Shown: positions 25,814 through 35,132, counted from the stretch's first letter. The stretch is 64,000 bases of DNA from Hyphomicrobiales bacterium (GCA_900471815.1 UICE01000004.1:462131-526130); one strand, 5' to 3'. Program-made: numbers and translations. Notes: generated by a model not told the origin, from the letters alone.

Positions 25814-26815
25814 TCAGTTAGTGGTCTTGCCAGTCGCCTTGTTCACGAAATCATTCGTGTAGGTTTTAGAAAGATCGATGGTTGTATTGGCTACTTTCTC
25901 ATTGAAGCTTTTGAGAACAGCCAACGGCGTTTGAACGTCTGTATCGTTGAATTTGCCACCAACCGAGAAGATGGGCTTGGCATTCTGGACTGCCTTCACA
26001 TAGGTTTCCCTATCTCCGGAAATGAACTCTTTGGGAAGCTTCTCAACGATTTCCTCAGCGCTGTGTTTGTTCATCCATTCCAGCGCTGCAACGGTCGCAT
26101 TCGTGACCTTCTGGATCGTTTCAGGGTTTTCGTCGATGTAAGACTGCGTAGCATAGAGTACTGATGTGGGATAAATTCCGCCGTAGATTTCCTTGGCACC
26201 TTCATCGCTACGGGCATCGATCAGAATCTTGCCGACACCCTTGGCTTCGATGAATGTCGCCGCCGGATCGTAATTGACCAGCAGGTCAACCTTGCCCTGT
26301 TCCAGCGCCGCAACAGCAGCCGAACCGGAACCGACGCCGATCAGCGAAACATCATCCGCCGACAGTTTGTGACGCTGTAAATAGTAACGAACGAAAAAGT
26401 CTGATGATGAGCCCGGGGCGGTGATGCCGATTTTGGCTCCTTTGATCGTTTCGGGCTTGGCCGGATCGAAAGTGGCGTTTTTTCCTCCGGCAAGAACGAG
26501 GCCCGAATTGCGTGCCAGAAGTACGAAACCGACGACTGCCTTGTTCTGCGACTGCATCTGGATCGTATGGTCGTAAAAGCCAACGGCGATATCGGTTGAG
26601 CCCGCGACAAGCGCCTGGAGCGTCTTCGATCCACCGGAGGCGAAATTCTCAACAGTTACCTCAAGGCCCTCTTTTTCATAGAGACCCAACCCCGCCGCTA
26701 CCGGAAAAGGCAGATTGTTGAGATTATAGGATCCGACGCTGATGCGAACGGGTTCGGCGAGAGCCGTTCCAGCAAAAGCCACGGTTGCCGCAAGCGCGAG
26801 CACGAGTTTACGCAT
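25814..26815 (-). CDS. ABC transporter substrate-binding protein (NMT1/SsuA type)
   Basis: 333-residue periplasmic protein. The signal peptide ends at AGTALA (residue 20). The fold follows the NMT1/THI5-SsuA-like family: YNLNNLPFPVAAGLGLYEKEG (about 29-49) and ENFASGGSKTLQALVAGSTDIAVG (about 57-80). Such proteins bind small sulfonates, nitrate, pyrimidines or aromatic acids. The neighbours (PrpF-type isomerase and amidase) point toward an organic acid or amide rather than a sulfonate (inference). It follows the PrpF gene by 55 bp. Confidence 0.9.
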   Translation of the reverse strand: MRKLVLALAATVAFAGTALAEPVRISVGSYNLNNLPFPVAAGLGLYEKEGLEVTVENFASGGSKTLQALVAGSTDIAVGFYDHTIQMQSQNKAVVGFVLLARNSGLVLAGGKNATFDPAKPETIKGAKIGITAPGSSSDFFVRYYLQRHKLSADDVSLIGVGSGSAAVAALEQGKVDLLVNYDPAATFIEAKGVGKILIDARSDEGAKEIYGGIYPTSVLYATQSYIDENPETIQKVTNATVAALEWMNKHSAEEIVEKLPKEFISGDRETYVKAVQNAKPIFSVGGKFNDTDVQTPLAVLKSFNEKVANTTIDLSKTYTNDFVNKATGKTTN

Positions 26816-26870
26816 GATGTTTCCTCCGATTGTAATGTTGTTTGGCTACCCTCCCGGTAGCCATTTCAAA

Positions 26871-27953
26871 TTATGCCGCGCGAACGATGCTGCCGAGCGG
26901 CTTTGCAAAGACATGTCCTTCGAATAGTCTCCGCGCTGTTCTAAGTATTCCTGCCACGACCTTTCCTTCGCGGGAATCCAGTTTTACGTCCAGGTGACCA
27001 CTTGGATGTTCCAGGCTGAGGATCACTGGCGGGGTGTGTTTGCCGATCAGCGATGATGCGATCGTACCTTCACTAATGCATGCGGTTGCAATGCCAACGG
27101 CACCCGTCGTCGCCAGGGATGGATGACATTCGTCCGGCATGAAATAACGGACATTGAGATCTCCGCCATTTCTCGGTTTGGAAATCAATACCGGCTTTGG
27201 CGTGACCTGATTACTAACATCTCCCATTCCCATGAGCCGGCCAGCTTCGAGCCGCAAATGCTTCAGCCGTTTCAGCAAGGCGTCATTGCTGTTGAGATCG
27301 GCCGCCGTTTCATATCCGCTTACTCCGACTGCTTCAGCCTCAACCAGCACCATAGGCATGGCGCAATCAATACAGGTAACGTCGACACCATCGATGCGAT
27401 CACGTGCGTTTCCCGTGGGGAAGAGTTTTCCCGTTCGAGCACCGGCTGCATCCATAAAAGTCAACGCGATCGGCGCCGCCAGTCCGGGAACGCCGTCGAT
27501 TGCCGCATCTCCGAGATAAGCAACCTTTCCACCGGGGGTTGGAACCTCCGCTTCGATCAACTTGCCGGTATTCACATTGTGAATTCTGACGCGAGTCAAA
27601 GGCCCTGTCGCCGCTACGAGCCCCGCCTCAATCGCAAAGGGTCCAACGGCTGCCAACATATTCCCGCAATTTGGCGAGGTATCGACCAATTGCTGATCAA
27701 TTCGAATTTGCGCAAACAGATAATCAACATCCGCGCCAGCAATGCTGGAGGGTCCGACAATGGCCACCTTGCTTGTGACCGGATTGCCGCCCCCTATCCC
27801 GTCGATTTGAAGAGGATGTCCGGAGCCCATTAAAGACAGAAGAATCACATCACGCTCTGCGCTATTGGAAGGCAGGTCTGACGAAAGGAAGAAGGGTCCT
27901 TTTGAGGTGCCGCCCCGCATGAGAACACAGGGAATGGACATCAGGTCGTTCAT
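26871..27953 (-). CDS. PrpF-family isomerase (4-oxalomesaconate tautomerase-like)
   Basis: 360-residue protein of the PrpF superfamily (diaminopimelate-epimerase fold). The opening IPCVLMRGGTSKGPFF (about 6-21) and the segment TSPNCGNMLAAVGPFAIEAG (about 91-110) include the conserved cysteine and NCGN motif; a second-domain match lies at CHPSLATTGAVGIATA. Characterised members isomerise aconitates or tautomerise 4-oxalomesaconate (GalD, gallate pathway). First gene of an operon with an NMT1-type transporter and an amidase, divergent from a LysR regulator. A role in catabolism of an imported unsaturated acid is likely; the exact substrate is uncertain. Confidence 0.87.
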   Translation of the reverse strand: MNDLMSIPCVLMRGGTSKGPFFLSSDLPSNSAERDVILLSLMGSGHPLQIDGIGGGNPVTSKVAIVGPSSIAGADVDYLFAQIRIDQQLVDTSPNCGNMLAAVGPFAIEAGLVAATGPLTRVRIHNVNTGKLIEAEVPTPGGKVAYLGDAAIDGVPGLAAPIALTFMDAAGARTGKLFPTGNARDRIDGVDVTCIDCAMPMVLVEAEAVGVSGYETAADLNSNDALLKRLKHLRLEAGRLMGMGDVSNQVTPKPVLISKPRNGGDLNVRYFMPDECHPSLATTGAVGIATACISEGTIASSLIGKHTPPVILSLEHPSGHLDVKLDSREGKVVAGILRTARRLFEGHVFAKPLGSIVRAA

Positions 27954-27962
27954 TATTGCTTC

Positions 27963-28027
27963 ACCTACCGATGTGATTTAGGTATCAATGGCCTTATTTG
28001 TTCCAGTAAACGGTATTATGATTGATA
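27963..28027. promoter_or_regulatory. Divergent LysR/PrpF control region with inverted repeats
   Basis: The 108-bp gap holds ACCTA-N11-TAGGT (27963-27983) and a wider repeat TATCAAT...ATTGATA (27983-27989, 28021-28027). LysR proteins usually bind interrupted palindromes of the first kind in such divergent gaps. Which one is the activator site is not decidable from sequence. Confidence 0.45.
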
Positions 28028-28061
28028 TGTGAAATGCGAAAATCCGAGGGAATGATGCGTT

Positions 28062-28970
28062 ATGAGCATTAATTGCGAAATTCTAGACTTGCGTGCTTTC
28101 CTGGCTGTTGTCGAACTGGAGAACTTCCATCGCTCGGCTGAGGCGCTCAATCTGTCTCAACCTGCATTGAGCCGGCGCATTCAAAAACTCGAGCAGGCGA
28201 TTGGGGGGCCACTCCTGGAACGTACGACGCGGCACGTTTCAACAACTGCACTTGGCGCTGAACTCATCCCGCTTGTGCGAAGAATGCTGGAGGAGTTCGA
28301 CACCTCGCTTTTCGCAGTTCGGGATACGGGATCGCAGCGTAGTGGATTGGTGACCATTGCATGTCTTCCGACAGCCGCGTTTTACTTTCTTCCCACGGTA
28401 ATCAAGCAGTTCAACTCGGAATATCCGCATATTCGTTTTCGAATCCTCGACCTGACCGCCACCGATGGATTGCAGGCGGTTGCGCGGGGAGAAGTTGAGT
28501 TTGGTATAAATATTATGGGGTTATCCGATCCCGATCTCATCTTTGAGCGCCTGATTGAAGACCCATTCGTGCTTGCTGCGCGCAACGATCATCCGCTGGC
28601 GGCAAAAACCGAATTGGAGTGGGGTGACCTGACGCCGTACCAGTTGATCACGGTTCACAGGTCCAGCGGCAATCGAACCTTGCTTGATGCAGCCCTTGCC
28701 AAATCCAATCTCAAGCTTCGCTGGTCCTATGAGGTGACGCATTTGTCGACATCGCTCGGGCTGGTTGAAGCCGGGCTTGGAATTTCCGTCTTGCCAAAAT
28801 TGGCGACACCTCAGGAAGAACATCCCTTTTTGGTTACAAGACCAATCCGCAATCCAGAGATATCCCGAACAATAGGCATTGTACGTCGACGAGGCGGAAC
28901 GCTGTCACCCGCTGCTGAGAGGTTTATGACGCTCCTTATCGGTACTTGGGCTGACCCTAACACCCCATAG
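28062..28970 (+). CDS. LysR-family transcriptional regulator
   Basis: 302-residue regulator. The N-terminal winged helix (LRAFLAVVELENFHRSAEALNL, then SQPALSRRIQKLEQAIGGPL) is textbook LysR, followed by a linker helix and a periplasmic-binding-like effector domain. GAGGG lies 11 bases before the ATG. Divergent from the PrpF-ABC-amidase operon, which it most likely activates in response to the imported compound or a product. Confidence 0.92.
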   Translation: MSINCEILDLRAFLAVVELENFHRSAEALNLSQPALSRRIQKLEQAIGGPLLERTTRHVSTTALGAELIPLVRRMLEEFDTSLFAVRDTGSQRSGLVTIACLPTAAFYFLPTVIKQFNSEYPHIRFRILDLTATDGLQAVARGEVEFGINIMGLSDPDLIFERLIEDPFVLAARNDHPLAAKTELEWGDLTPYQLITVHRSSGNRTLLDAALAKSNLKLRWSYEVTHLSTSLGLVEAGLGISVLPKLATPQEEHPFLVTRPIRNPEISRTIGIVRRRGGTLSPAAERFMTLLIGTWADPNTP

Positions 28971-29147
28971 CCCGTTGCGAGCAGTTGCACGCAATAGAAA
29001 ATTTCTCTGCCTCCTGCCCTTGAATCGGGAACTGCGGCCGCCTAACTCTCCCCCAACCCGCTGGTCCGGGCCCCTCTGGCAAGTGCCCCGGCGAACTTGT
29101 GATGTCGGACCGTTTCCCGACAACGCACGCCGGTGGAGAAATCCTCA
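28971..29147 (+). other. GC-rich structured leader before TerC gene
   Basis: A 177-bp gap between the LysR stop and the TerC start contains short stems, the clearest being TGTCGG / CCGACA (29103-29108, 29117-29122) with an 8-base loop. Many TerC/Alx genes carry a manganese-sensing yybP-ykoY leader, but its conserved loops could not be recognised here. Confidence 0.3.
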
Positions 29148-30131
29148 ATGGAATTCGATTTTTTGTTCATCGACTGGCTGGGTAAGCCGGTCTGGATGTG
29201 GCTAAGCTTTTTTGGCCTCGTTCTCGCTATACTAGCATTCGATCTCGGCGTTCTTCACAAGGAAAACAAGGAGATCAATGTGGTTGAGAGCTTGAAGCTC
29301 TCTGTTCTTTATATTTCCCTCGGCCTCGCTTTCGGCGGGTGGGTCTGGTGGTATATCGGTGCTGATGCGGGTATGGCCTATATAACGGGCTTCGTCGTCG
29401 AAAAGACGCTCGCGCTGGACAATGTCTTTGTTATCGCCCTGATTTTCTCCTTCTTTGCCGTCCCCCGTCTCTATCAGCACCGGGTCTTGTTCTGGGGTAT
29501 TCTCGGCGTCATCGTGCTGCGTGCCATCATGATCGGCGTTGGAGCAACGCTCGTCGCTGAATTTGCGTGGTTGCTTTATATCTTTGCAGCTTTCCTGATC
29601 TTCACCGGCCTGAAAATGCTGGTTATGGAAGAATCCGAGCCTGACATTGCCAATAATGCGCTGGTCCGCTTCATGCGCCGCCGGTTCAACGTGACCGAAA
29701 CCCATCATGGCGAACATTTCTTCGTGCGGCAGGCGGACCCCAAGACGGGCAAGCTGATCTGGTTCATTACGCCGCTGTTCATGGCGCTTGTTCTGGTCGA
29801 GGTTGCCGATGTGATCTTTGCCGTGGACTCGGTACCAGCCATCTTCGCCATCACCACTGACCCGTTCCTGGTCTATACGTCCAATATCTTCGCCATCCTT
29901 GGGTTGCGCGCGCTTTATTTTGCTCTTGCGGCAATGATTCACCGCTTCCGCTATCTCAAACCAGCCCTTGCTCTGGTTCTGATTTTCATCGGTTCGAAGG
30001 TTTTCGTCGCTGATATGCTGGGCCTTGAAAAGTTTCCTGCCGCGCTGTCGCTGGGTGTCACCTTCGCGATCATAGCCGGCGGGGTGGTCTGGAGCCTGGT
30101 CAAGACCCGCAAGGATGAGGTTGAAGTATGA
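29148..30131 (+). CDS. TerC/Alx-family integral membrane protein
   Basis: 327-residue membrane protein with about nine helices. Family marks are the acidic motif EKTLALDNVFVIALIFSFF (about 84-102) and EVADVIFAVDSVPAIFAIT (about 216-234). These acidic residues are thought to carry metal ions; TerC/Alx proteins export or balance manganese or contribute to tellurite resistance. The ATG at 29148 has GGAG nine bases upstream; a GTG five codons earlier would overlap that site. Flanked by unrelated genes, so it is probably monocistronic. Confidence 0.9.
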   Translation: MEFDFLFIDWLGKPVWMWLSFFGLVLAILAFDLGVLHKENKEINVVESLKLSVLYISLGLAFGGWVWWYIGADAGMAYITGFVVEKTLALDNVFVIALIFSFFAVPRLYQHRVLFWGILGVIVLRAIMIGVGATLVAEFAWLLYIFAAFLIFTGLKMLVMEESEPDIANNALVRFMRRRFNVTETHHGEHFFVRQADPKTGKLIWFITPLFMALVLVEVADVIFAVDSVPAIFAITTDPFLVYTSNIFAILGLRALYFALAAMIHRFRYLKPALALVLIFIGSKVFVADMLGLEKFPAALSLGVTFAIIAGGVVWSLVKTRKDEVEV

Positions 30132-30409
30132 CGAGCGACCAAGCCTCAAGCAGGCTTTGAGCAATGCAAATTGCGGGAGGGGGCGTTATGCCCCCACCTC
30201 TTGCCTGATCTCGTCCAGCACCTGTTCAATCCCTTCAGCCTTCCCGTGGGCATCAGCACCGTCAGCCTTGGCGGCTTTTACATGATCTGGCTGCTATTAT
30301 GGGGAAGCTCATAAACTTCGCCTTGAGAATTATATTTTCGCTATAGCAGGCGCAAGTCGCATGGAGCCGGCTATTGGTGCATTGGCAGCCGGCTATGTCC
30401 ACATCCGCC
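30132..30409 (+). other. Intergenic region with hairpins and possible decayed coding sequence
   Basis: After the TerC stop are the stems AAGCCT/AGGCTT (30141-30157) and GGGGGC/GCCCCC (30179-30195), without U-tracts. Further on, an open frame ending at TAA 30312-30314 reads as a short hydrophobic tail (STVSLGGFYMIWLLLWGSS), and another frame continues RMEPAIGALAAGY at about 30360-30400. These could be remains of a membrane-protein gene. No intact gene is visible. Confidence 0.3.
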
Positions 30410-32743
30410 TCAAGCACTCAACAATATTGTCACTCTAGTCACTCTGTCTATTTGTTCTGCCGAGTACAATAATGGAACAGGGTGCCCGGCATGCCATGGC
30501 TTCAAGAGATCGATATAATGCCGAGAATCTGGCAATCCTGATTGTCCCGGATTATTGACGAAAAAACTGTTGTCCCACGCCCCAACATCGATGACCATTC
30601 GAACCGATGGCCCTGAGATGACTGAGAAGTCGTTCAATCGGTAAGTGGCATAGTTGAGGGTAGAACTGCTTCCGCCCAAGGCGATTGGCCCAGTTGACCA
30701 CTCTTTGTCCGTGAGCGCCTGTAGAGGATGGCGCAAGTGAAGCCTATGGATGGAACCCCACGGAGGGTTCGCGGCGCCCCCTTCCCCCAAGGCAGTATAT
30801 TCCGTCCAAGCATCTCTAAGGCTTTGGCGAAGGGCTTTAGCAATCTCGGGACTATCCGGCGCTTTTTCCAGCCATGAAGCAATGCTTGGTGCATCAAATG
30901 GCATTAACAACGGAATAATTTCCGGTGCGGCCCCTGCCAGTCGAGCGACAAGAGGACCGAGATGCTTGCTGAACCATATCTCAAAAATTGCTGCGGGCGC
31001 GGAATGTGCAGCCAGATCGCCATCCCAATTCTGCAGAAGCCGCCACGCCTGTTCATTATTGTCATTGCCAAATACTCGTTTGACTCGCTTCAACACGCGG
31101 ACGGCAATCGGTGACCGCGTTGAACTCTGAAGCGCTACGCAATCTTCGAGGGAAATTGGCTCGCTGCGGGAAAGCTCATTGTGGAGCGTGTCGTGCCTGC
31201 TGCTGTCGAGCCACTCATAGCCGATAGCTGGATTGGATGCGGTCCAAGCGACCGGTACATTCATAGCGTTGGCGGTCGCTATAAAACCGCGTGAAGGGTT
31301 AATCTCCGAGGGCCCCGATTGCGGTGACAGATAGCCATTCCATTCAAATCGCCCATCGCCAGGAACTGGAAGCAAGCCATCCCAATTGTTGCGAACTGGC
31401 GTGGCACCAGACGGCTTCCATGCAATTGTGTTAGCCGTATCAGCATAAATATGATTGACGGAAGGGCAGCCCCAGCCTTCCAGCGCGCTGGAATATTCCG
31501 TGTAGTTCGTCGCTTTCATCACGGAGAGGCTAGCCATATAGGGCGCCATGCCCGCGTCCATCCAAACAGTTCGCAAGCCGAAAGCGCGATGGTTTTTTTC
31601 ATCCTGGTAGATGATCGGACCATGGCGGGTGAACTTTAATTCGACTTTTTGATCGGGGTATCCTTTGACGGGAATTGTCTCGGTGATGGTTTCGACCTGT
31701 TGCCAATCGTCTGCGTAGGCATATTGATCAGGATCATCTTTCTTCGTCTGATAGACATAGACATCCTCTTGGTCTGCACCGAAAATGGTAAGACCGAAGG
31801 CGATCTTGCCATTATGCCCCATCGATATTCCAGGAACCATCGGCTCACCTGCACCGATCACGTCTAGACCCGGCATGGTCAGGTGAACGACATATCGTAT
31901 GGATGGCAAACTATGTGTGCGATGCGGATCGAGAGCGAGTATAGGGCGACCGGTTGTGGTTTTCTCCGCCGATATGGCCCAGTTGTTGGAGCCCTCTTCA
32001 AAAGAAGCGCGAACAATATCGCCAGTTGGAGCCACTGTCGTCCAAAGGGCTGCCTCATCCAATGTGGCAGCCAGCCGCTCTTTTGAAAATGTCGCGGGGC
32101 TGATGGCAAGGTTGAAATCACGTAGCACCCTGTCCGTCATAATTGCCGGGTCAAAGCCTTCGACCGGCTTGGGCACAATGCCGTGGGACAAATCCTTGCG
32201 AAGCATGTCGAGCTTTGCGCCAAGCTCAATGCCCGCAGCAGCCATGACTTTGGAGCGTAAAAGTTCGGAGGATGCATTGCGCGTCAGCGAATGGGTGCGC
32301 ACCCGCACAACATCTTCCGCCTTCCAGTGTTCTGGCCGATGACCAAGCAATAGGAACTCTGGCGGAAGCGCTATCGAGCCTGCATTGCAGGCATCGACAT
32401 AAGCATTGATACCGCTCGCAAATGCAGTGCAGATTTCTTCAGAATCCTGCCCGTAAGCTCGCCATTCGGCCGCCATGTCGCCGCGGTAAAGCAACAACCG
32501 AGCTGCCCTGTCCTGCTCCAGATAGCCTGGGCCAAAATCACGCGCCAGCAGACCCAGCCCGCGTTTGCGGGCTGTGTCGATCTGCCAGAGACGATCTCGC
32601 GCAGCATTCCAGCCTTGCGCAACAAAGAGATCGTGAAGGTTGCTGGCTCTGATATGAGCCACCCCCCACTGATCCACATTAATCGTAGCGTCATCTTTCA
32701 GGCCCGGAATCTGGGCTTTGGTCAGTCGGCTTGCATCAGACAT
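30410..32743 (-). CDS. Penicillin-acylase-family N-terminal nucleophile hydrolase
   Basis: 777-residue member of the penicillin acylase/acylhomoserine-lactone acylase (S45) family. Autoprocessing normally cleaves before a Ser that becomes the catalytic N-terminus; the matching site is G251-S252 in EEGSNNWAIS, giving an alpha part of about 250 and a beta part of about 525 residues. The alpha part has DQWGVAHIRA and the downstream WNAARDRLWQID typical of the family. Unlike most relatives there is no signal peptide, so it probably acts in the cytoplasm. It is the last gene of the M81/Dpp/M20 operon and would hydrolyse an N-acyl amide bond. Substrate not predictable. Confidence 0.88.
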   Translation of the reverse strand: MSDASRLTKAQIPGLKDDATINVDQWGVAHIRASNLHDLFVAQGWNAARDRLWQIDTARKRGLGLLARDFGPGYLEQDRAARLLLYRGDMAAEWRAYGQDSEEICTAFASGINAYVDACNAGSIALPPEFLLLGHRPEHWKAEDVVRVRTHSLTRNASSELLRSKVMAAAGIELGAKLDMLRKDLSHGIVPKPVEGFDPAIMTDRVLRDFNLAISPATFSKERLAATLDEAALWTTVAPTGDIVRASFEEGSNNWAISAEKTTTGRPILALDPHRTHSLPSIRYVVHLTMPGLDVIGAGEPMVPGISMGHNGKIAFGLTIFGADQEDVYVYQTKKDDPDQYAYADDWQQVETITETIPVKGYPDQKVELKFTRHGPIIYQDEKNHRAFGLRTVWMDAGMAPYMASLSVMKATNYTEYSSALEGWGCPSVNHIYADTANTIAWKPSGATPVRNNWDGLLPVPGDGRFEWNGYLSPQSGPSEINPSRGFIATANAMNVPVAWTASNPAIGYEWLDSSRHDTLHNELSRSEPISLEDCVALQSSTRSPIAVRVLKRVKRVFGNDNNEQAWRLLQNWDGDLAAHSAPAAIFEIWFSKHLGPLVARLAGAAPEIIPLLMPFDAPSIASWLEKAPDSPEIAKALRQSLRDAWTEYTALGEGGAANPPWGSIHRLHLRHPLQALTDKEWSTGPIALGGSSSTLNYATYRLNDFSVISGPSVRMVIDVGAWDNSFFVNNPGQSGLPDSRHYIDLLKPWHAGHPVPLLYSAEQIDRVTRVTILLSA

Positions 32744-32761
32744 GGTAGGACCCGTTGCGCC

Positions 32762-33895
32762 TTATTCCAGCCGCAGGAACAAGCCTGCGTGAAGACGCGC
32801 GCGCTCGATCAGACTGTCTTCGAAGATATGCTCGCCCAAGGTGTGCAGACCATCACCACGCACGCCGATGGAATCAAGTGTCGGCACACCGAGCGCGCCG
32901 GTAAAGTTTCCATCGGAACCGCCACCCGAGCTTTGGGCCGTCATGATAAATCCAACCTCTTTCGCAATATCATTAGCGAAGTTGAAAAGCTGCATATCTT
33001 GCGGCTGCCCGGGCTCCCAAACTGGCCGCGTCACCCCGCGCGTGACGATCAGTTCCACATCATCTTTCGCGCCCGCAAGAGCCATGATACGTGAAACACC
33101 CTCTTCGAGATCCTTTTGGGTTTTCGCCATACTGAGCGCCTCGGCTTTGCAGCTTGATGAAACGCAATTGACCCATTGCCCGGCCTGAATAACACCGACA
33201 GAGAATGTACAATCTTCCGTTGTGAGTGCTTCGATCTCGATGATCTTTTCCGCCATGCGGCGGATGGCTGAGCGTCCTTCCTTGAGCAGCCAGCCAGCAT
33301 GACTTGGCCTGCCAATAGTTTCGAGATTGTAGCGCGCAATGGCATAGCGCCCCACGACGGCGCCACCATCACGCCGTGCGGGTTCCGGTACCAGAACATA
33401 TTTGTTCTTGAGCGCTTCCTGCTCAATCAGATCACGCGTGGAAGGCGTTCCCACCTCTTCGTCGGGCGTCAACAGAAAGGTGACAGGAAGCTTGGTTGCG
33501 AGCCCGTTTTTTGCAATCTGACGCATGGCCTCAAGCGCAACGAAATTGCCACCCTTCATATCCTGGATGCCAGGGCCGTAAATCTTGCCATCATCCCGGC
33601 GAAACGGATTTACATCAATGACGCCAAGCGGATGGACGGTATCGAGATGCCCTGACACCAGAATGCCGGGCTTGCCATGATGTTCGTGCGGAAACCTTGC
33701 GCGCAAAGACCCGCCAAATCCCATTCGCCCCGGAATGAATTCAACGCTGGCACCTGCAGCGGCAAAGTCATAGGCGGCAATATCCACCATTCGATTGACC
33801 GCCGCTGCATCGAAAGTCGGGCTTTCGGTTTCGATCCAGGGGCGCAAACGCGCAATCATGTCATCAAGGTCAAATGGAAGTTCAAACGCGCTCAT
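32762..33895 (-). CDS. M20-family metallopeptidase (carboxypeptidase G2/ArgE-like)
   Basis: 377-residue zinc hydrolase. The metal-site motifs are in order: SGHLDTVHP (H and D), GPGIQDMKGG (bridging D), and PDEEVGTPSTRD (catalytic and metal-ligand E pair). The pattern is that of the glutamate carboxypeptidase group rather than hippurate hydrolases. It should cut amide bonds of acylated amino acids or dipeptides in the cytoplasm. Overlaps the preceding M20 gene by 4 bases (ATGA). Confidence 0.9.
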   Translation of the reverse strand: MSAFELPFDLDDMIARLRPWIETESPTFDAAAVNRMVDIAAYDFAAAGASVEFIPGRMGFGGSLRARFPHEHHGKPGILVSGHLDTVHPLGVIDVNPFRRDDGKIYGPGIQDMKGGNFVALEAMRQIAKNGLATKLPVTFLLTPDEEVGTPSTRDLIEQEALKNKYVLVPEPARRDGGAVVGRYAIARYNLETIGRPSHAGWLLKEGRSAIRRMAEKIIEIEALTTEDCTFSVGVIQAGQWVNCVSSSCKAEALSMAKTQKDLEEGVSRIMALAGAKDDVELIVTRGVTRPVWEPGQPQDMQLFNFANDIAKEVGFIMTAQSSGGGSDGNFTGALGVPTLDSIGVRGDGLHTLGEHIFEDSLIERARLHAGLFLRLE

Positions 33896-35073
33896 GCAGC
33901 CAATTCCTTGTTAACAGACAAGCGGGTTTCCACGATCCGAGCATAGATAGACGCGCCAATCGGAAGCACTTCCGGTTCGAGTGTAAATGCCGGATTGTGC
34001 AAGGCGGCCTTGCCGGCGTGCTGCACGTTAATGTAAGCACCTGGCACCCGGGCGAGCATATCGGCGAAGTCCTCGCTGCCCATAAAGGCTGGGCAGTCAT
34101 CGCTGACATTTTCCTCGCCGAGCACATCGCGTGCAGCGGCGATATAGGCGTCGGAAAGCTCGTTATCATTACGCAAAACATCGAAGACGTTGCGAATATC
34201 GACATCAACGGTCACGCCGTAACCAGCTGCCACGCCTGCGCAAATTTCTCTCAAGCGGCTTTCCGCCACATCGTAGACGTGACGCTCGAAATAGCGGATC
34301 GTACCGGTGATCGTGGCGACTTCCGGCACGATATTATAGGCGCTGCCTGTGTGAAATTGGGTGCACGAAACAACGCAGGCTTCAGTCGCGGGGATATTGC
34401 GGGAAACGATGGTCTGAATCTGACCAACAAGATCGGCGCCGATTACCAGCACGTCACGTGAATTATGCGGCTGGGCCGCATGACTGCCTTTCCCCGTTAG
34501 TTTGATGTCGAAAAAGCTGGCCCCGGCCATGGCGGGACCCTTGCGTATCTGCGCTTTGCCGAGCGTACCTAATGGCTGATTGTGCATTCCGTAGATTTCG
34601 TCGCAGGGAAAGCGCTCGAACAGACCTTCGGCGATCATGGTACGTGCACCACCAAGACCTTCCTCAGCGGGTTGAAATACAAAAACCGCCGTGCCTTCGA
34701 AATTGCGGGTAGCCGCCAGATATTGGGCTGCGCTCAGCAACATCGTCGTATGACCATCATGGCCGCAGGCGTGCATACGGCCTGGGTTTTGCGATGTATA
34801 GGCAACGCCCGAAATCTCGTCGATCGGCAGTGCATCCATATCTGCTCGAAGGCCGATCCGGCGATTGCCAGGATTATGACCTTTCAGAATGCCGACGACG
34901 CCAGTCTTGGCAATATCGGTGTGAACTTCATCGAAACCCCACTTCTTTAGAAGACCAGCGACAACGCTGGAGGCGTGGTTCTCCTCAAAGCCAATTTCGG
35001 GATGACGATGAAGGTCTTCGAAAACCGCGCGCATCTCGCCGGCCTTCTCCTCAATAAACGGTATGATGGGCAT
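33892..35073 (-). CDS. M20D amidohydrolase (hippurate hydrolase/N-acyl amino acid type)
   Basis: 393-residue enzyme of the IAA-amino acid/hippurate hydrolase branch. Diagnostic motifs: DLHRHPEIGFEE near the N-terminus, LRADMDALPI, MHACGHDGHTTMLL (metal-binding Cys and His), and QPAEEGLGGA. It releases an acid from an N-acyl amino acid. It comes 59 bp after the ABC ATPase gene and is coupled to a second M20 gene, so the operon carries two different amide-cleaving metalloenzymes. Confidence 0.92.
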   Translation of the reverse strand: MPIIPFIEEKAGEMRAVFEDLHRHPEIGFEENHASSVVAGLLKKWGFDEVHTDIAKTGVVGILKGHNPGNRRIGLRADMDALPIDEISGVAYTSQNPGRMHACGHDGHTTMLLSAAQYLAATRNFEGTAVFVFQPAEEGLGGARTMIAEGLFERFPCDEIYGMHNQPLGTLGKAQIRKGPAMAGASFFDIKLTGKGSHAAQPHNSRDVLVIGADLVGQIQTIVSRNIPATEACVVSCTQFHTGSAYNIVPEVATITGTIRYFERHVYDVAESRLREICAGVAAGYGVTVDVDIRNVFDVLRNDNELSDAYIAAARDVLGEENVSDDCPAFMGSEDFADMLARVPGAYINVQHAGKAALHNPAFTLEPEVLPIGASIYARIVETRLSVNKELAA

Positions 35074-35132
35074 AATTTCGTTCCTGTTTGAAGCATTGAA
35101 GATAATCGGGGCCGCAAGCGGCGGCCCTTCGA

